A stretch of DNA of 64,000 bases from Telmatactis stephensoni (Eukaryota > Cnidaria > Anthozoa > Actiniaria > Isophelliidae): the NCBI GenBank assembly GCA_029948255.1, contig JALIZF010001877.1, positions 372,001 to 436,000 on the forward strand. Reading direction: 5' to 3'. How positions within the stretch are numbered: the first letter of the stretch is position 1; every line of letters starts with the position of its first letter. The translations under genes were made by a program, and so were the position numbers. The notes beneath the pieces were generated by a model that ran no database searches, was not told the DNA's origin, and saw only the letters and a program-made list of their open reading frames with translations. Positions 22,931 through 34,242 of this stretch are shown one piece after another.

Positions 22931-25900
22931 CTGAAAAGAAAAAGTCAAAGGTGAACAATTTGTATAGGATAATGAAATCATCAAAATTCCGGTCAATATC
23001 TATGCAATGATACCAACTACAAGACAACGTCTATAACTTCTTTACAGTAAGGAACGTTCACTATATCATCTTTTTATGTATAGGAGAGCCAGAAAGACAT
23101 TCTTCCGAATAAATAAATTGGCAAAAATGACTATGGGAGTAAAAAATGAGCTACTTTTTCAAACAAGAGAAGCATAGCAAACACTGTAGATATCACTGCT
23201 ACATGAATTAGAAAGATTTGTTGCTGCTGTAAATGATCGATTGTGCGTGACGATTTTCAGTCTTATAACAGAGTAATCGACTCGCCTTCTAAATATTTGT
23301 GCATTATATAAATGTTGTCAACAAATAACATTTTAAGAAATCACTGAGCCACACGTAAGTCAGTCTAGATCTTTCTGTTTCTTTTTTTCTTTTTTCTCAG
23401 TTTTTTTTTTCCGCACGCTTTGACTTAATACCGCATCTTTCCACTGAGATACGCTCCTAGCTCTTACAGTTTGTTTTCGCTTATACATTCTACCTCAGTA
23501 TCACAAAAACGGTGAACAGGTTTGGGAAAACGTCCATGTCCTTGTCTTGATCAGGTTCTCTCATTTCTAAAGAAACTTGTATAAAGTTCAAGTATAATTT
23601 GAACAATATCTTCTCGACGTAAGTAAATCTATGCCCAACAGTGGCCAATTTCTTGAAGCATTGAGCATTAAACTGAATTAACTTTATTTTACAAAACGCA
23701 ATGGAAAACAGAATCTAAAAATGATAGTCAATGCGTTCCATAAATGCTGTTATCCCTCAAATTCGGATGCGCTATCCCATATCAGTCACCTAAACACTAA
23801 GAAATACTTGAAATCTATTTCTTTTTGATGAGCGACAGAAAAACCTTTCTTAAGGTGCTTATACAAGTACTTGAGACTAATTACAGCAAAGCAAAAATGT
23901 AGAATTATAGTGAGCAGTTATGTAGTATTACACTAGATATATTTGACACTAGAATGGTACTTGTGACAATGTATGTTTTTGTATATAAAACACTATTTGT
24001 AATTACGCTAAATCACATATATTCTTCTCAACGGTTAAACAAATATTATATGATAAGTGTAAAGTTTACCTGCTTCGCGTGTCGTTGTTTCTCAGTAAAT
24101 ATCTGCCTAGAAGACCTTCCCAGACCGTTTTAAATTCTCACCAGCTCATCAACGGATTGATAAACAGCTGTTAGAAACCTCCCATGAAGATTCCCACAAA
24201 TATGTTAGACTTTCTGTCCACAGTTCCTTTGGTAAAATAAATGACAGAGAAATCGAAATAACGGGGCTTACAAACTCTTATTCACACATTGCGTATTGTT
24301 GAAGAGTTAATTGCTTAAAACCTTAAACCCTTGTTTATCTTTGTTATCAATGAAAAGCTGTTGAGTGCTTTGTCAAAGTTATTTAACAGCTTTTTTAGAA
24401 GAGTCTATTTTTTCTTTTGTTACGTTGGACATCGTTTTGATATTAGTATATTGCCTACCCCCTGGTAAACTTGATGACTTTATCATAGTGAAAACCTGTT
24501 AACTGCATTGTTAAATCCATTGTTAAGACCTATTCAATACTTGAGAAACTTCTTGAAGTCCTGAACTTTAATTTTTGTGGAATTTCTCATTCATACCACT
24601 GCGTAAAGTTATTATTTAGAACTATTTGATCATTGTACACAAAGGTGCGACGTTATATTTCTGGGAAGATTCCGAAAAAACTCGAAATATCAAAATTTTC
24701 GATCATTTAGGGCATTAATTGAGTTATTCTTAATAGTCGAGTTTAGCAGTTTATTAATAGAAAAGTGTTTTCTTAAGGCTGGATTCAAATTATAGGCTAG
24801 CGCTGTTTATCCCGTAGAATTAGAAATGTATACACGAAAAACGAAATCAGTTCTTAATGTGCAAAAGTTTTCAATATGTTGTTTCCTTATTCAAAGTACT
24901 ATTCAAGTTTATTTTGCCATATAAACGAAGTATTAACAATACAAATATGGATAAATAAAGAGAGAGAGAGAGAAAGATTTATACTAATTATCGCATATTA
25001 CCGAATAACAGATATATGGCGAGGAGACTTGACTGAAACCCCTAGGCTTATAGAAAAAGTTGGGTATATCATCGTTACACATAGCTGTTCTTCAAAGTAA
25101 AGTCACGATATCAAAAAGTAAGTTTACTTATCAAGTTCGTTTTGTGTCAAAACTTGAAAACTTCAATAAACAGGTTTTAAAAGTCACTTTTTTTGGAACA
25201 AAGGCTTGTAGCGTCTGCATTCACATACACAGTATGTAGCAATGTAATGAATGCTTTGATGTTCCCGATCAATGCGCTCTTCTGGAGTCTCTATAAAGAA
25301 AACTGTATCATTTTTAATTGACTGAATCGTTCGCTTTTTAAGATAGCCAAAACGGCTCTGTTAAAATGCTAGCAGTTTATCACAGTGTGCAACACGTTTT
25401 AGTACGGATTTTCTTTTAAACTCACACAATTTCAACGATTGTTAAGCATTGACAATAATGATTAAGCAATTATCTCCACTGACGTGTATATGTGTGGGCG
25501 AAGTGTTAATCATTGGTTTTAATAATGTAGAACTCTTTCTCAATCCTAAACATGTTTTATGAGTCAGATATTCATCTATTCAACGATGTTCTTAAACTTA
25601 TTTCATCTGCAGTAGTAATGCCTACTCAGTACAAATTAAATACGGTTTTATTTGCAAATCTGACTGTTTTCCGTCAATATCAAACTTTGGATTTCAAAAG
25701 CAAAGAAGATGTTACGACACAGTGTACACCTGTACGCCTTATGAAAACTGAATATACTAATATCAACGTAACATAAGTAGGAATTCTGAATCGTCAATCA
25801 ACAGATGAGAGGAAGCTGAAGCAGCTTGAAAACTTGGATCATTTCCTCATTTTTTCTTTCCCTTAGTTAGATCGGTATGATATATATTGTGAAAAGGCGA

Positions 25901-27500
25901 ATTCTAAAATGAAATTAGATTTAAACGAATGAAGGAATGCCCACAATAAAGAGTTTCTTAAGGTTCAGAATTATGGTCAATTAAAATATCAATGAATCCT
26001 TTCATTTTACACAAATACCAAAAATAAGTGCTATATTCAAAGTTGAAAATGTGGGGACACGTTTGTTTCAAATATAGGTTTTTGATTTATTAGTGTTTTT
26101 TTGTTTGGAAAGTTTGAATGTGTCTTGGTTGACTGAGACTATTCTTACTAGTGAAATATTTGCCAGTATATAGAAAATGGATACTAGTCTTTTTGTGGCT
26201 ATAATCCACCTTTGGCACAGCTTTACACAGCACTCTATAGAATATGATATCATCATGTCTTCCTATTTGCCTAAAGTGTTAATTATGGGGACACACCCTT
26301 TTGCCAAGCGTCTTGATTCTGACTACAAGCTTGTGTGAAGTCAGGATCAGAATGAATTACTTCGTCTGACAGCTCACGTGTTTTGTTGCCGTACAAGGGG
26401 GGGTCACTTAAATTGTTGTACCCTAGTACCCGATACCGACCTCACATGCGTGAATGCTCCAAAGGTTACAACAATTACATAATGCCTCTAGATAACGCTC
26501 ACAGAAATACAACCAAGAGAAAACATAAAAATCCTATTTAAGTGCAAATATTCCATTTTTATTATTATTATCATCATTTTATTTTTAAACATATTTATAC
26601 AGGGACATCTATTTATCCAAGGCTAGTTTAAGTAGAGTCCTGTAAACACACCAAGTTTACTTTGTATTTTTGTATTTTTTCATCTTAAAAATGTTCAGCT
26701 AAATTAGATACACCGGCTTTAGTAGCCATTTTAGCTCAGTTTAGGAAAATATTCAGTAGGTTTGCCTTTGAACCAAATTCTATACATTTTGAGATCGTGA
26801 ATCTCTCGGTAATATATGTAGTAAGTTCAAACTCTCGGATTTTTCCGAGCCAATTTCCACTTTATGAACTTTTATTAATGTTACTAAATTCTTAATATAG
26901 TCTTGTCCGCTCGTTTGTTTAGAAACAAAAACTAGTTAAGATTTAGTCACAAATGTAATTTTCATGATCTTTTTTGAGTCATGTTAAAGATATTCTACAA
27001 TACGCCTTTTTTCAGTTTTTTTCCATATGTCAACTGACTAAGGGTTTTACAAGGATGTGACATCTGCTAATTTAACACAATGTAAATACAACAAGCAGGC
27101 AACGCCGTCAATCTCAGTAAGACGCTAGTACTATCAGGGATAATTGTGAACAAAACGCCTCAGGCTAGTTGGTGTGTAAGCAACATACCTATTTATGTAA
27201 CGGTCAGTAATTACTGTAAAAATAAATCCCCAAATAATGTAAGCTACACCTCCAGAAAAAAAAACCTACTTTAATTTCAACCTGTTAAACCTTTCTATGA
27301 TGTAAGCCCCCAAATACTGACGTAAACAAACTAATAAAAGTAAGCAAGAGACGAGGTAAGAGAAGGAATCGCGCGTATTAGGTCATTGGACAATCATATG
27401 CCCCGTTTAATGCTATTTTTAGAGTGAATCTGAGAGCGCGTGAGCTTTCGCATTGCGTCAAGATCACAGTGGTGGAGAAAAGGGTGTATAATGTTTGTCG
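22931..27500. other. intergenic or upstream region of the zinc-finger gene
   Basis: AT-rich sequence with only short chance open frames. It may hold the first exon and promoter of the zinc-finger gene. I see no transposon ends that I can pair here, and nothing else supportable. Confidence 0.5.
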
Positions 27501-28022
27501 ATGAAAAATGAGAGTTTAAACTTGAGAAAAAGAGCAAATGGAGTACAAAAAAATCGAAAATGGTCTTGCTTAAGTAGAACGAGTTTCAAAGAGGAAGAAA
27601 CAAGTGTATCTGAGGAAGAGCTGACAAGTTGTTCGGATGAAGAAATTAGTAGTTCTGAGGAAGAAAGTGGAAGTTCAAAGGAAGCCGAATGTGGTAGTTC
27701 AGAGAAAGAAACTAAAGAAGGTGATATTTCAGAGGAAGAAGCAAGTACTTCGGAGGGAGAAAGAGGTAGCACATGTTCATATCCGCGCGGTCATGGTGAC
27801 GAGGTTCTAAAAATAGCATCAAACGGGGCATATCATAGGTCACGGAGATTTCTTCTCTTACCTCATTTTCTCTTGGCAAGGGTGAGTCATTTTGTGTTTG
27901 GCGTAAAAGTGAAACATCACTTTCACGCCAGGCACGAAAAACTAAGTAGGTCGTGTGATTTTCTCTGCAGTCCACCGTTTCCCGCTTACATGAATCTAAA
28001 GCTTTCTAGTAACCATAATTAA
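27501..28022 (+). CDS. hypothetical Ser/Glu-rich protein or first exon
   Basis: From the ATG at 27,501 the frame reads 173 residues. Residues about 25 to 95 are a serine/glutamate-rich acidic stretch built on irregular SSEEE, SDEE and SEKE repeats. Basic stretches lie on both sides (LRKRANG near the N-terminus, HRSRRF after it). A good splice donor (GCAAGG|GTGAGT) lies at about 27,880, just after FLLARV begins, so the true exon may end there and the rest may be intron. I recognise no family. The complementary strand is also open here, which lowers confidence. Confidence 0.3.
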   Translation: MKNESLNLRKRANGVQKNRKWSCLSRTSFKEEETSVSEEELTSCSDEEISSSEEESGSSKEAECGSSEKETKEGDISEEEASTSEGERGSTCSYPRGHGDEVLKIASNGAYHRSRRFLLLPHFLLARVSHFVFGVKVKHHFHARHEKLSRSCDFLCSPPFPAYMNLKLSSNHN

Positions 28023-28578
28023 TGGTATTTGGAGAGACAAGTGTTATTACGCCTAACAGTCTTTTTGAAACAAATTCCCTTCCAAAAATGCTCCCCCATA
28101 CATAAAACCCTTCCTCTATAAGCAGACAACCAAAGAGATAAACAGAGCAAATAAGCCATGATGGCACCGTTTTGCAAAGTATAGCAAACTTACGAATACT
28201 CGTAAATGCAAAAAGTCACACAGTTCTTCAAGCAAAAAGGCTTTTATAATTTTGCAATTTCTTTGCCAAATTTCTTTGTACAGATTCCCTATATATACTT
28301 TACAATAAAAATGTTTATACTTATACACGATTTCAGTATTCATAAGTTACACACGATGGGCAGGTTCCGGGAGGGGGGGGCGACTACCAGAGCTGGTACC
28401 TTTTAGACATATCGTGCATATAGAACAATACAAGACCTTTAACGTGTTTTGTAGGGACTTTTGGTGGCGGTTGGGGAGGGAGGAGGGGGATATTGCATTT
28501 ATTCTTATATGACTTTTTCCCACAACTTTAGAACCAGCTAAAACATAAGCAGTTTTTTAAAAACTAGTTTATGTTTGA

Positions 28579-28613
28579 GGGGAAGGGGAAGGGGAGGGGG
28601 GGGGGGGGGAAGG
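28579..28613 (+). repeat. G-tract cluster
   Basis: Runs of four or more G separated by AA, then a run of about 13 G. Further G-rich patches occur at 28,371-28,380 and 28,466-28,490. The sequence has G-quadruplex potential on the + strand. Confidence 0.8.
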
Positions 28614-29079
28614 TCAAACAATAGAAGACAACCTATTATGTGAGGTATTAATGGTGAGGATAACCATCGATGGCACAGCACGCTGTAAGTTAAAAAGAGA
28701 GAGCGAAAAGGGGAGGAGCTTTTCATTAAGGCGGCTTTACCTAAGGTATAGTTAAGATGAGAAGTGTAGCATACTAAAAACACGTGCATGTTTTGTATAA
28801 CTGGTTGTCTAATGTGTTAGCAAAAGAAAAATCATACCGAGATCAAAGAATACTATCAGTGGTCCGCAAACTGTGTGCAAATTGTTCCATATTAACACCA
28901 AATTAAACAACTTAGTTAATTGAAAAGCTTGAAAGGGTTTGCCTTCAAAGAACACAAGTAATTGAAATTACTAATGACACACTACTGACTGTAAGACTAT
29001 AAACTATCTAAAAAGTAAGACAAAGCTGACAAAATAGAGTTGGGCTTATCAGAAATTGAAGAATTGACAGATAAAGATC

Positions 29080-29081
29080 GA

Positions 29082-29112
<31 letters not shown>

Positions 29113-29175
29113 GAGGAGGAGGAGGAGGAGGAGGAGGAGAAGGAGGAGGAGTAAAGAGAAGGAGAGGGAGAAGAA
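29080..29175 (+). repeat. AGA/GGA trinucleotide repeat
   Basis: A purine-only stretch of AGA units passing into GGA units and back. The long open frames across it on the opposite strand (poly-Leu, poly-Pro, poly-Ser) are repeat translations. Confidence 0.85.
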
Positions 29176-31114
29176 AATAACGATAAAAAATATAAAAACA
29201 AAAAAACACAACGACAACAAAACTGAACGAATAATAACTGAGAAGAAGGAAGAGGAACAGGAGCAAGAGAAGGAGTATGAAAGGAAGTGTGATAGATTGT
29301 GAAAAAGAAATTAATAACATGAAATATAATATTGATTGATAGTCATTTCAGCCCCCCTGCGCTTTACTTTGAAAAGCCCGCCCTTCAGTGATACACGAGA
29401 AATGTAACTTATATAGTTATTTAACTCTTAGAGGCCTAACCACACACATATGTGTGGATATATATATCAGTATATGAGCACCTCTTAGAAAACTATAATC
29501 TCTCTCTCACTTCGAGAAACACGGTTCTGAAGATCCCTTGATTTTGCCAACTAAGTCTTTCACATTTTGACAGCAAAAAAAAAAACATTCTGAGTCCGGA
29601 TAGTGGTAAGATCTAATCGTTTGTTCCAACACGAGACCTCAAAGAACAACACCGGCAATAATGCTTTTTCTCTTTGATTTTAATGGAAAAAACTTCCAGC
29701 AACAACAGTAAACAGTAACGGTTTCCTTGACAACGCCTTATTTGGAGTTGGAATAATTCTTTGATCGTTTTCCTTTGAAAAATCTAATGGCAAAAATAAA
29801 CAAACAAACCTTCGTCCTCTAGGGGTTAAGGTTTAAACCACAGTTCATCTGCCATGAATACAAAAACGAACAATTTCCGAAGTTTTTTTTTTCGTCCAAA
29901 AGCTCAATTAAATATCAATAAAAAGGTACAGCACGAATATTTAGCGTCGGTAGTTCCTTCAGCTGAATGCTTGTCTCCCAGGAAGCCGACAGTGCGCTCC
30001 TGAAAAGGCTTGAAAACTGAATATAAACTTAATATAATATAAACTTGTTTATCGTTGAATGCTAATTTTACGTGTACTTTTAATATCATATATAACAATA
30101 GTGCTTTATAGCTTTCAAGACAAAAAAACTGTCGAAGTCTTTGTACTTAGAGAACAAATATCGTCATGGTTTCAATCAACATAACAGTGTCCTAATAAAA
30201 GAAAACAATTAAAGTAGGTCTCTAGTTGTTTATTTCTTAAAGTTTGGACTGATTCGTTCCTAGTTTTAATTAACTGCGCGAAATCAGTGATTCACGATAT
30301 TAATATCGACTTTACAAAGCGACACAGTGTTCTTGCATCCGTCCAATGCCTTAACCTATCATATGAATCGGTGTTTTATGCACTTGTAAAAATATTATTG
30401 TCCCATGCTGTACAAAAATTACTACAGACATGCTCGTTAATTATGTTTACTTTGAAGCCGAGAATGAATCATTATTTTAAATCGTCACATGGTTAATTAA
30501 AGGTCAGTTTTAATGACCCACTTGCTGTGAGCTAGTGTACATGAGGTCGCCTTAGGGCCTTTGCATCCTCTTTGACTAAGATACTAAGACTATGCCTGCT
30601 CACATGAGAGGGATTCTACTTTGGACCTGACATACCGTAAACGTTCGAAAAAAGCCAGCCTGAATATATGATTTGGACCCCCCTTTCTCCCCAAAAGGAG
30701 CCCCCAACGTACACGGTGACCCCCAATTTTTATTTCAATGTTTGACAAAGAATTACATAGGCTGTTAATAGTCTAAATTTGAGAAAAAAATTATGGTGAA
30801 ATCATAATAAAAACATGGATTTCCGTGACAACTTTGAGCAAAGTCGTGGCAATTTAAACCGTCGCTCATGACTGCCAATTCGAATTAAAAAAAACAGCTA
30901 TTTGTTAAGTATTTACAAATATTTCCACATACTATTATTGCATGGGTTATTAAGTGGTCGCGTAAACAAACACTGAGCAATCCATTTAGTTTTTCCACAA
31001 AAAATGATTTCTATGCTCGACTCGTATAGATTGGCGCGCAAGCGATCTTCGACGAGAAAGTGGGTGCACTTAATGTTATCTCACACCTCAGCGAGAACGG
31101 TAACCCCCATTTTT

Positions 31115-31141
31115 AACTCGTGGATTGCAAATCCACGAGTT
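31115..31141. repeat. perfect 12-bp hairpin
   Basis: AACTCGTGGATT and AATCCACGAGTT are separated by GCA. No T-run follows and no Helitron CTRR end is present. Nearby, at about 31,097-31,112, is a CGGTAACCCCCATTTTT block resembling the complement of the GGGGTCACC box of family B. Confidence 0.7.
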
Positions 31142-31880
31142 ATTGTGAGGGGGGGTCGAATATGCAAATGAGTCGGCTTACTATTTCGTGTATGACAACA
31201 TGAAATGGTACTATTCAATCTATCTATTGTCTAACTAGAATGTTGCCATACATAAAGTAGTAACCTATTGTGTCACTCACTCACTCACTTTCCTGTAAAC
31301 TTCCGGTCTGTCAAACTTTACTTCCGCTATTCCCGATACTGATACGATACGGTGCTAACTTCTGTTATTAATTTTCGGCGATCAGTATTGTACTCGAGGA
31401 CTTTGTCGAGAAGCTTTGAACGTAATGTAACTGTTTTAGATTTGTGTACAAGCAACAATTTTTAAGCACACGATCTAAGCTCGGTAAAAAAATGCTCGGT
31501 AACTGATACAAGCCAATTTAACATGTCGACCCTCGACTTACCTCGTGGTCTACATGTACACGGGTCTACACTCCGCGAAGATTGTACGTGTCGGATGTTA
31601 GGCAAAAAAGTCAATAAATCTGAGTAGATAATTTCTTATTCCTTGCCACATTTTGTACTGAACTACTCTCAGCTCCCTCTGCAGCATGGGATTCATCACA
31701 TCTCCAATAGTTGAGCTGTTCGATACTCGGATGTGAAAACAATGTACTTTGTAGTCTCTGTCTTCAAACAACAAAAATCGTCGCAAGTCCAATATCAAAA
31801 ATCGTCGCAAGTCCAAGTTATTTCGCCATTGGCGGGTTGATTTATTTGCTCTTTGAACTTCTATGATGGTAAACGTTTTT

Positions 31881-31937
31881 CCCGCGAACGTCCTTAAGTC
31901 AGTTTTAACCATCCAATTAATTAAGGACGTTCGCGGG
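31881..31937. repeat. facing transposon termini (TTAAGGACG type)
   Basis: CCCGCGAACGTCCTTAA (31,881-31,897) and TTAAGGACGTTCGCGGG (31,921-31,937) are exact complements separated by 23 bp. They look like the right end of one element and the left end of another, or one broken palindrome. The far ends were not found. A CAAGATGGTGGCC box follows at about 31,973. Confidence 0.55.
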
Positions 31938-32210
31938 CATTGCCCACTTTTACTGCGCTACCTCGATAAATCCAAGATGGTGGCCTAAAAAATTTTTTTC
32001 GATAATTTCTTTTTTTTTTTTTTTCGATTTTTGAAATTGAAATTACTTTAAAGAAAGGGGAAAAAGGAAAAGGATTTTGGCACAGAAAAAAAATCATTCA
32101 GGTTGAAAAACTGCAGAAGAAAGGACGGAAAAACATTTTACTGGACCCAGTCTCCTCTCGGTATTCAAGATGGCGGCCAAATTTTCAAAGTTTTCGGCTC
32201 AATGGGGACC

Positions 32211-32552
32211 TTAAGCAACCACAACGACGACGGCAGGGAAGACGAGACGTCAAAAGAAGGTTTAAGTGAAATACTCGATGCTATTTTTTCACTTGTTCAT
32301 TTTCAATTGCAACTTACCTCAGAGTTTTGAAATGAATTACAATAAAAAAAGAAACTTTCTGGCCGAACGGAAAATAAAGTTCCCGTCTTCTACAGAGCAT
32401 AAAATCTTGACTTTTCACGTTGTAGGTTTGTAGAATGGAATACGGTTGAATTCTTTACAGCTCTGCTCATTTGCACGTGCAGTTATTGTATTTTGTAATT
32501 AAGGTCATTGTCTTATGCCGTCGTCGTCCTCGTTGCCGTCTTGGTTGCTTAA
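32211..32552. mobile_element. TTAA-ended inverted-repeat element, family C copy 2
   Basis: The left end, TTAAGCAACC followed by ACAACGACGACGGCA, pairs with the complementary right end ending GGTTGCTTAA. Pairing extends 4 bp beyond each TTAA (GACC/GGTC). Length 342 bp, AT-rich interior. The CAAGATGGCGGCC box at 32,165-32,177 lies just outside the left end. Confidence 0.55.
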
Positions 32553-34104
32553 GGTCTCTAATATCTCGAAAACGAACTACGGTGACCCCACTTTCTCCTT
32601 TAAATAGAGTTCTTCTAAATACCTATAGCATATGTCAAAATGGAACAAATCTAGGCGTAGGGGAAAGAGTTACACGAAATTTACCAAAAAAAAATTCACC
32701 TCAACAGGCAATCGAATTCCATAAAAGTTTGTTGCACCGCGTGGATCAAAAGCCTCATAAAAATCGGTACTTCCTTCTTCAGTCATTAGTTTTAGCCAAA
32801 AATGTCACTGATAAAACAATTCGTATTTTGATATACTTTTTATGGAGCTTAGATTATTTTCACCATTTTCTAAATACGCTTAATTCAAGCTTTATGTTTC
32901 GCTTGCCGCGCGCATCTTTTCTTCTCGAGAAGCATTACTTTGTGAGCATATAGCGGGAAAATATGCGGTGATCCCTATTTTTTATGTTATTTTTTGAACA
33001 AGTATATGATGTAGTATGTCCAGACAAAAGCAAAAAAAAAAAAACAACGAAATCTAGGCGCAACTTCATTTGCCAGCGAACGACCTCTTTGCTCGTCTGT
33101 ACGCTACATAGCAATGTAATTATGCGAAAACATTTCTTTACAACAATTTTCACCAAAGTCGAACTCCTATAAAACTTCAGGAAATGAATTTCAAATCAAA
33201 TTTCAGTGGCAATATAAATATTTAACTACTTTCGTTCAGTTCAGGCTAGAAATGGCGGAATCCCGCTACGAAGGAAACCGACAATAAACGAACAGAAAGA
33301 TTAGCGCACAAAGGAAACTATACAAAGTTATTATCCAGGCCACGAACGGGAGCGCGCGCACTCATTTATTGTTTTCATACATTAACGGGCATGTAAACGT
33401 TTCGGGTATTTCGAGAAACGAGCCCCTGTCCATTTTGCTTAAAAGGACGAATTAGTTACACAAACTAAAAAATTTAACTAAGTGAAAACCAACCAACTAC
33501 TGAAAAACCTTTTTGTTCAGTTAGACTAGGTGCAAGTCTAATCACGATATACACCTATTTCAAAAGAACCCTCATTATAGGGCTTACAATGTCAATCATA
33601 CGCGAAGCACTCCAATATGGGTAGAATGACTAAAACTATGAAAGAATGTGAATATCAACCCGACAATTCACGTCTAACTTGCCTAAACCTTACACAACAA
33701 AGGGCTTTATTTATGAATCAAGCCACCGATCTTGGTTAGCCTTACATGGTTATTATAGGTGGCCTGTACCCAAAAATCCTGTTTTAATCTAATATTTCTT
33801 TTAAACGTACAAAATGTAAATATGTGGTACTAAATAAAGACATTGTTGAATCAAGACCAAAACCGAAAAGTGAATAAAGTTTGGCACATGCATATCTATA
33901 TTACTTTTTGGTCTAGTAGGCCTCTCGTATGACAAAGTTGTTTGAAATAAATGTATTATTCTTTGTCGTGCTAAAAAATGCCGAATAAATTTTACTTATA
34001 CAAATTTTAAAACAGTTTGAACTAGTAGTAAAGAAGATGATCGGGCCACGACATAGTGTTCTTCATTCTCTGAGTCTATAGTTGTTGTTTTTTAATCTTT
34101 TAAT

Positions 34105-34242
34105 GGGTCTTTCTTGGTGTTGCAAGATGGATTGTTTTCTGAGTTCGAGTTCAGGGTATTGTTTCATTCAAAGTTCTTTGTTCTTAGCTATTGTTTTATT
34201 GTCTTCATGCCTCAGGTGCCTTGCAACACCAAGAAAGAGCCC
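34105..34242. mobile_element. short inverted-repeat element
   Basis: Arms TCTTTCTTGGTGTTGCAAG (34,108-34,126) and CTTGCAACACCAAGAAAGA (34,220-34,238) are exact complements with a 93-bp spacer. Flanking GGG/CCC and TTTTAAT/AATT extend the pairing. The 74-codon open frame across it is incidental. Confidence 0.6.

Noticed and set aside
28997..29320. Poly-Leu/Pro/Ser open frames on the minus strand
   Set aside because: They are translations of the AGA/GGA repeat.
31115..31141. Helitron 3' hairpin
   Set aside because: No CTRR terminus follows the stem and no TC start was found upstream.
31772..31817. Two direct copies of a 21-bp unit with 24-bp period, CRISPR-like at first glance
   Set aside because: Only two copies, no further spacers and no cas genes in an animal-type window; a short local duplication explains it.
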